Shown here: positions 6,568-7,279 of the stretch, piece by piece | Layout of the letters: the number at the start of each line of letters is the position of its first letter | Numbering within the stretch: the stretch's first letter is position 1 | Made by a program: the position numbers and the translations under genes | Notes under the pieces: generated by a model | What the model saw: the letters and a program-made list of their open reading frames with translations, nothing else | The model's database searches: none | What the model was told of the DNA's origin: nothing | NCBI GenBank assembly: GCA_023484365.1 | Contig: JAMDBA010000006.1 | Location: 1 to 7,279, forward strand | DNA from: Patescibacteria group bacterium | GTDB lineage: Bacteria > Patescibacteria > Paceibacteria > UBA6257 > 2-01-FULL-56-20 | DNA length: 7,279 bases | Direction: 5' to 3'

Positions 6568-7074
6568 CTATCGCGATAAGGCGGTTTTATTATTTTGTTT
6601 ATCGGCAATAAAATTCTTAAGCCAGGTGGCGTCGGCAGTATGAAGCCAAAGCTGCCCATCGGGATTATGCGCCAATTCGTCGTTTGTTTGCCCCGTTGAA
6701 GCAGTCCAAATATTAATAGAAGAAATTTTAAATATTCTCTGAATCGGACCGCTTGTTGTGCTTATATTCTGAATATTTAAAAATGGTATGGTTTTCGATT
6801 GCTTAATAATAACTCCTGAATTAATCGTTAATTTATCGTCATCTATCATAAATGAAATGCTGTTATACAGTAAAAAGGCGCAAGCGCCAATAATTAAACA
6901 GACAACAATAACCAAGACAAGGCCAACCGTTGCAATCCAAAAGAAAAATTGACTGGCGCCCACAATGTTCATGATATAGCCAACAACAGCAATGCCAAAT
7001 ATAATCAGAAGCTCGGTCAGTAAATAAGTCAAAAACTTTTTCGGAAGTTTTAAATTTTGGTTTAAATTTATCAT
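6568..7074 (-). CDS. Small membrane protein with bacterial PH domain (YdbS/DUF304-like)
   Basis: A 168-residue predicted inner-membrane protein. Two hydrophobic helices are visible, about residues 13-37 and 43-69, separated by a short polar turn (NIVGASQ). A bacterial PH-like domain (bPH_2, formerly DUF304) follows, with the hallmark pattern YNSISFMIDDDKLTINSGVI, then a basic/polar strand, IPFLNIQNISTTSGPIQRIF, and a strand SSINIWTAS. This is the arrangement of YdbS-type proteins, whose exact role is not established; some family members are linked to envelope stress or antimicrobial resistance. The usual partner YdbT is not in the window. ATG at 7074 is the only reasonable start, but no Shine-Dalgarno precedes it: the bases immediately upstream are a degenerate copy of the tRNA-Asp 3' end. 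The gene is bracketed by two such copies. Stop is TAG, facing ligA 96 bases away. Confidence 0.8.
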   Translation of the reverse strand: MINLNQNLKLPKKFLTYLLTELLIIFGIAVVGYIMNIVGASQFFFWIATVGLVLVIVVCLIIGACAFLLYNSISFMIDDDKLTINSGVIIKQSKTIPFLNIQNISTTSGPIQRIFKISSINIWTASTGQTNDELAHNPDGQLWLHTADATWLKNFIADKQNNKTALSR

Positions 7075-7102
7075 TTGCGCGGTGGATGGGATTTGCCCGC
7101 GA
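7075..7102 (-). repeat. Copy 2 of the tRNA-Asp 3' end (degenerate)
   Basis: Read on the minus strand this is a T-arm and 3' acceptor strand like those of the intact tRNA, with two bases missing from the T-loop (GCGGG-CAAATCCC) and one substitution before TCCACCGCGCA. It directly abuts the ATG of the PH-domain gene at 7074. No matching 5' half can be folded upstream, so it is a remnant, not a working tRNA. Confidence 0.78.
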
Positions 7103-7180
7103 CTAAATTTTTTACCGCCGCAAAAAACTTGTCTGGGCGCCGGCTCACTAATTTTTTCTACTAAAAAAATTAATTCCGCC

Positions 7181-7220
7181 GTTCAAATCCCTTTAAATGC
7201 GCGGTGGACGGGATTTGAAC
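7181..7220. repeat. Inverted copy of the tRNA-Asp T-arm beside the tRNA
   Basis: GTTCAAATCCC (7181-7191) is the exact reverse complement of GGGATTTGAAC (7210-7220), which is the T-loop and 3' T-stem of the tRNA as seen on the plus strand. In a minus-strand precursor the 11-base arms could pair across 18 bases and compete with the T-arm. A seven-T run follows about 11 bases after the hairpin, too far for a confident terminator call. Confidence 0.7.
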
Positions 7221-7273
7221 CCGCGGTCTCCTCCGTGACAGGGAGGCGCTTTACCGGGCTAAGCTACCACCGC
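7200..7273 (-). tRNA. trnD: tRNA-Asp, anticodon GTC
   Basis: A complete 74-base cloverleaf can be drawn. The acceptor stem pairs GCGGTGG with CCACCGC (7 of 7). The D-arm has GCTT/AAGC with a loop holding GG. The anticodon stem pairs CCTCC with GGAGG around loop CTGTCAC, giving anticodon GTC (7237-7239 on the + strand as gac). The variable loop is AGACC and the T-arm is GCGGG-TTCAAAT-CCCGT with one G-T pair. The discriminator is G, the expected identity base for Asp. CCA is not encoded, since CAT follows, so it must be added by a nucleotidyltransferase. The promoter would lie beyond the right edge of the window. Confidence 0.97.
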
Positions 7274-7279
7274 ATTTAT

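Noticed and set aside
6518..6643. A 42-codon plus-strand ORF beginning at ATG in copy 1 of the tRNA repeat, with GGAGG at 6496-6500
   Set aside because: It starts inside a tRNA remnant, runs antisense into the PH-domain gene, resembles no family I know, and its GGAGG is 17 bases from the ATG, too far for normal initiation.
7071..7145. Short minus-strand frame from a GTG ending in TGA that overlaps the PH-gene ATG (ATGA)
   Set aside because: Only about 24 codons, and its last third is the tRNA remnant; the overlap is most likely coincidental and not translational coupling.
1..7279. TGA recoding, as in Gracilibacteria, because no gene here ends in TGA (three TAA, three TAG)
   Set aside because: Six stops are too few, no gene has an in-frame TGA at a conserved Gly or Trp position, and all frames are full length under the standard code.
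1..7279. CRISPR array, transposase or integrase
   Set aside because: No regularly spaced repeats and no recombinase motifs were found on either strand; the repeats present are tRNA-derived or simple dyads.

Overview
The window looks like a chromosomal segment of a Candidate Phyla Radiation bacterium, most likely Parcubacteria/Patescibacteria. The reasons are AT-rich but mixed codon use, compact housekeeping genes with short spacers, start codons without a Shine-Dalgarno sequence, a 4Fe-4S-less family 4 uracil-DNA glycosylase, a LigA with an altered zinc finger, and a tRNA without an encoded CCA. The lineage is inferred from sequence style and remembered homologues, not from a search.

Layout. 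Positions 1-2013 (+) hold the 3' part of a class II (adenosylcobalamin-dependent) ribonucleotide reductase, cut off at the window edge. After a 122-base gap come a family 4-type uracil-DNA glycosylase (2136-2765, +) and, 13 bases later, a GNAT acetyltransferase (2779-3306, +), probably one transcript. A GpsA-family glycerol-3-phosphate dehydrogenase (3357-4205, -) converges on them. It diverges from NAD-dependent DNA ligase ligA (4327-6471, +) across a 121-base region packed with inverted repeats and TATAAT boxes, each placed so close to the start codon that leaderless mRNAs are predicted. Convergent to ligA lies a small two-helix membrane protein with a bacterial PH (YdbS-like) domain (6568-7074, -). 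An intact tRNA-Asp(GTC) ends the window (7200-7273, -).

Themes. Three genes serve DNA precursor supply and repair: NrdJ makes deoxynucleotides, the glycosylase removes uracil, and LigA seals nicks. GpsA supplies glycerol-3-phosphate for phospholipids. Several proteins have lost residues that are nearly universal in their families: all four cluster cysteines in the glycosylase, one zinc cysteine in LigA, and the phosphate-binding arginine in GpsA.

The best candidate for something undescribed is the right-hand end. The PH-domain gene sits between two imperfect direct copies of the 3' end of tRNA-Asp, with the intact tRNA about 100 bases further on and an inverted copy of the tRNA T-arm between. 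This looks like the footprint of one or two small insertions at the tRNA 3' end, although no integrase is visible. No gene-free stretch exceeds about 125 bases.
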